Shown here: positions 63,225 to 64,000 of the stretch, one piece after another
Layout of the letters: each line of letters opens with the position of its first letter
Position numbering within the stretch: position 1 is the first letter of the stretch
Source: Pseudomonas sp. H1h
GTDB lineage: Bacteria; Pseudomonadota; Gammaproteobacteria; Pseudomonadales; Pseudomonadaceae
Assembly (NCBI RefSeq): GCF_000633255.1
Contig: NZ_AYMJ01000012.1
Span: forward strand, 62,001 to 126,000
Length of the DNA stretch: 64,000 bases
Reading direction: 5' to 3'
Made by a program: the position numbers and the translations under genes
The notes under the pieces: model-generated
Database searches by the model: none
Seen by the model: the letters and a program-made list of their open reading frames with translations, nothing else
Told to the model about the DNA's origin: nothing

Positions 63225-64000
<776 letters not shown>

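Overview
This window is a stretch of chromosome from a Pseudomonas of the fluorescens complex. The evidence is protein-level synteny with the P. aeruginosa PAO1 segment PA4992-PA5023 (hldE, msbA, LPS core genes, glnE, aceEF, dipA, msrA, rlmJ, acyl-CoA dehydrogenase, K+/H+ antiporter, MscK, SelO), high-GC codon use, and typical Pseudomonas REP repeats with the GTGGGAGCGGGCTTGCTCGCGA core. It contains no rRNA, tRNA, CRISPR array, insertion sequence or prophage that I can see.

Layout. 1-1658: end of an aldo/keto reductase and an unknown protein. 1721-9823: hldE, then an inserted APS kinase/sulfotransferase pair, msbA, a fused O-antigen ligase/kinase-like protein and an acyltransferase. 9842-24777: a large leftward LPS outer- and inner-core region (wapR, ssg, dnpA, mig-14, wapH, carbamoyltransferase, a small lipoprotein, a tandem kinase, three further kinase-like genes, waaG, waaC, waaF), mostly with start/stop overlaps that imply translational coupling. 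24973-32933: glnE and the pyruvate dehydrogenase genes aceE-aceF behind a regulatory region with two matching palindromes. 33208-39378: PhoD-like phosphatase, dipA, msrA, rlmJ.

39496-50298 is an accessory block relative to PAO1. It holds a small orphan type VI secretion island (vgrG with a probable pore-forming C-terminal extension, a small membrane protein that is a likely immunity protein, and a DUF4123 adaptor), followed by the divergent putP/putA proline genes with six GTTGCA PutA-operator motifs between them. 50543-64000: acyl-CoA dehydrogenase, an AT-rich orphan gene, two chemoreceptors flanking a ZapA/coiled-coil pair, a K+/H+ antiporter, an MscK-type channel and the first part of selO.

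Working together: positions 1721-24777 are largely an envelope-building region. It makes the heptose precursor (hldE), adds heptose (waaC, waaF), glucose (waaG), phosphate (waaP family) and carbamoyl groups, extends the outer core (wapH, ssg, wapR), flips lipid A-core (msbA) and ligates O antigen. The sulfotransferase pair suggests an added sulfate decoration. The most interesting leads are this sulfation module, the VgrG effector/immunity island, the six kinase-fold modules (two lacking the usual catalytic Asp), the palindrome pair before aceE, and a hairpin that covers the selO ribosome binding site.
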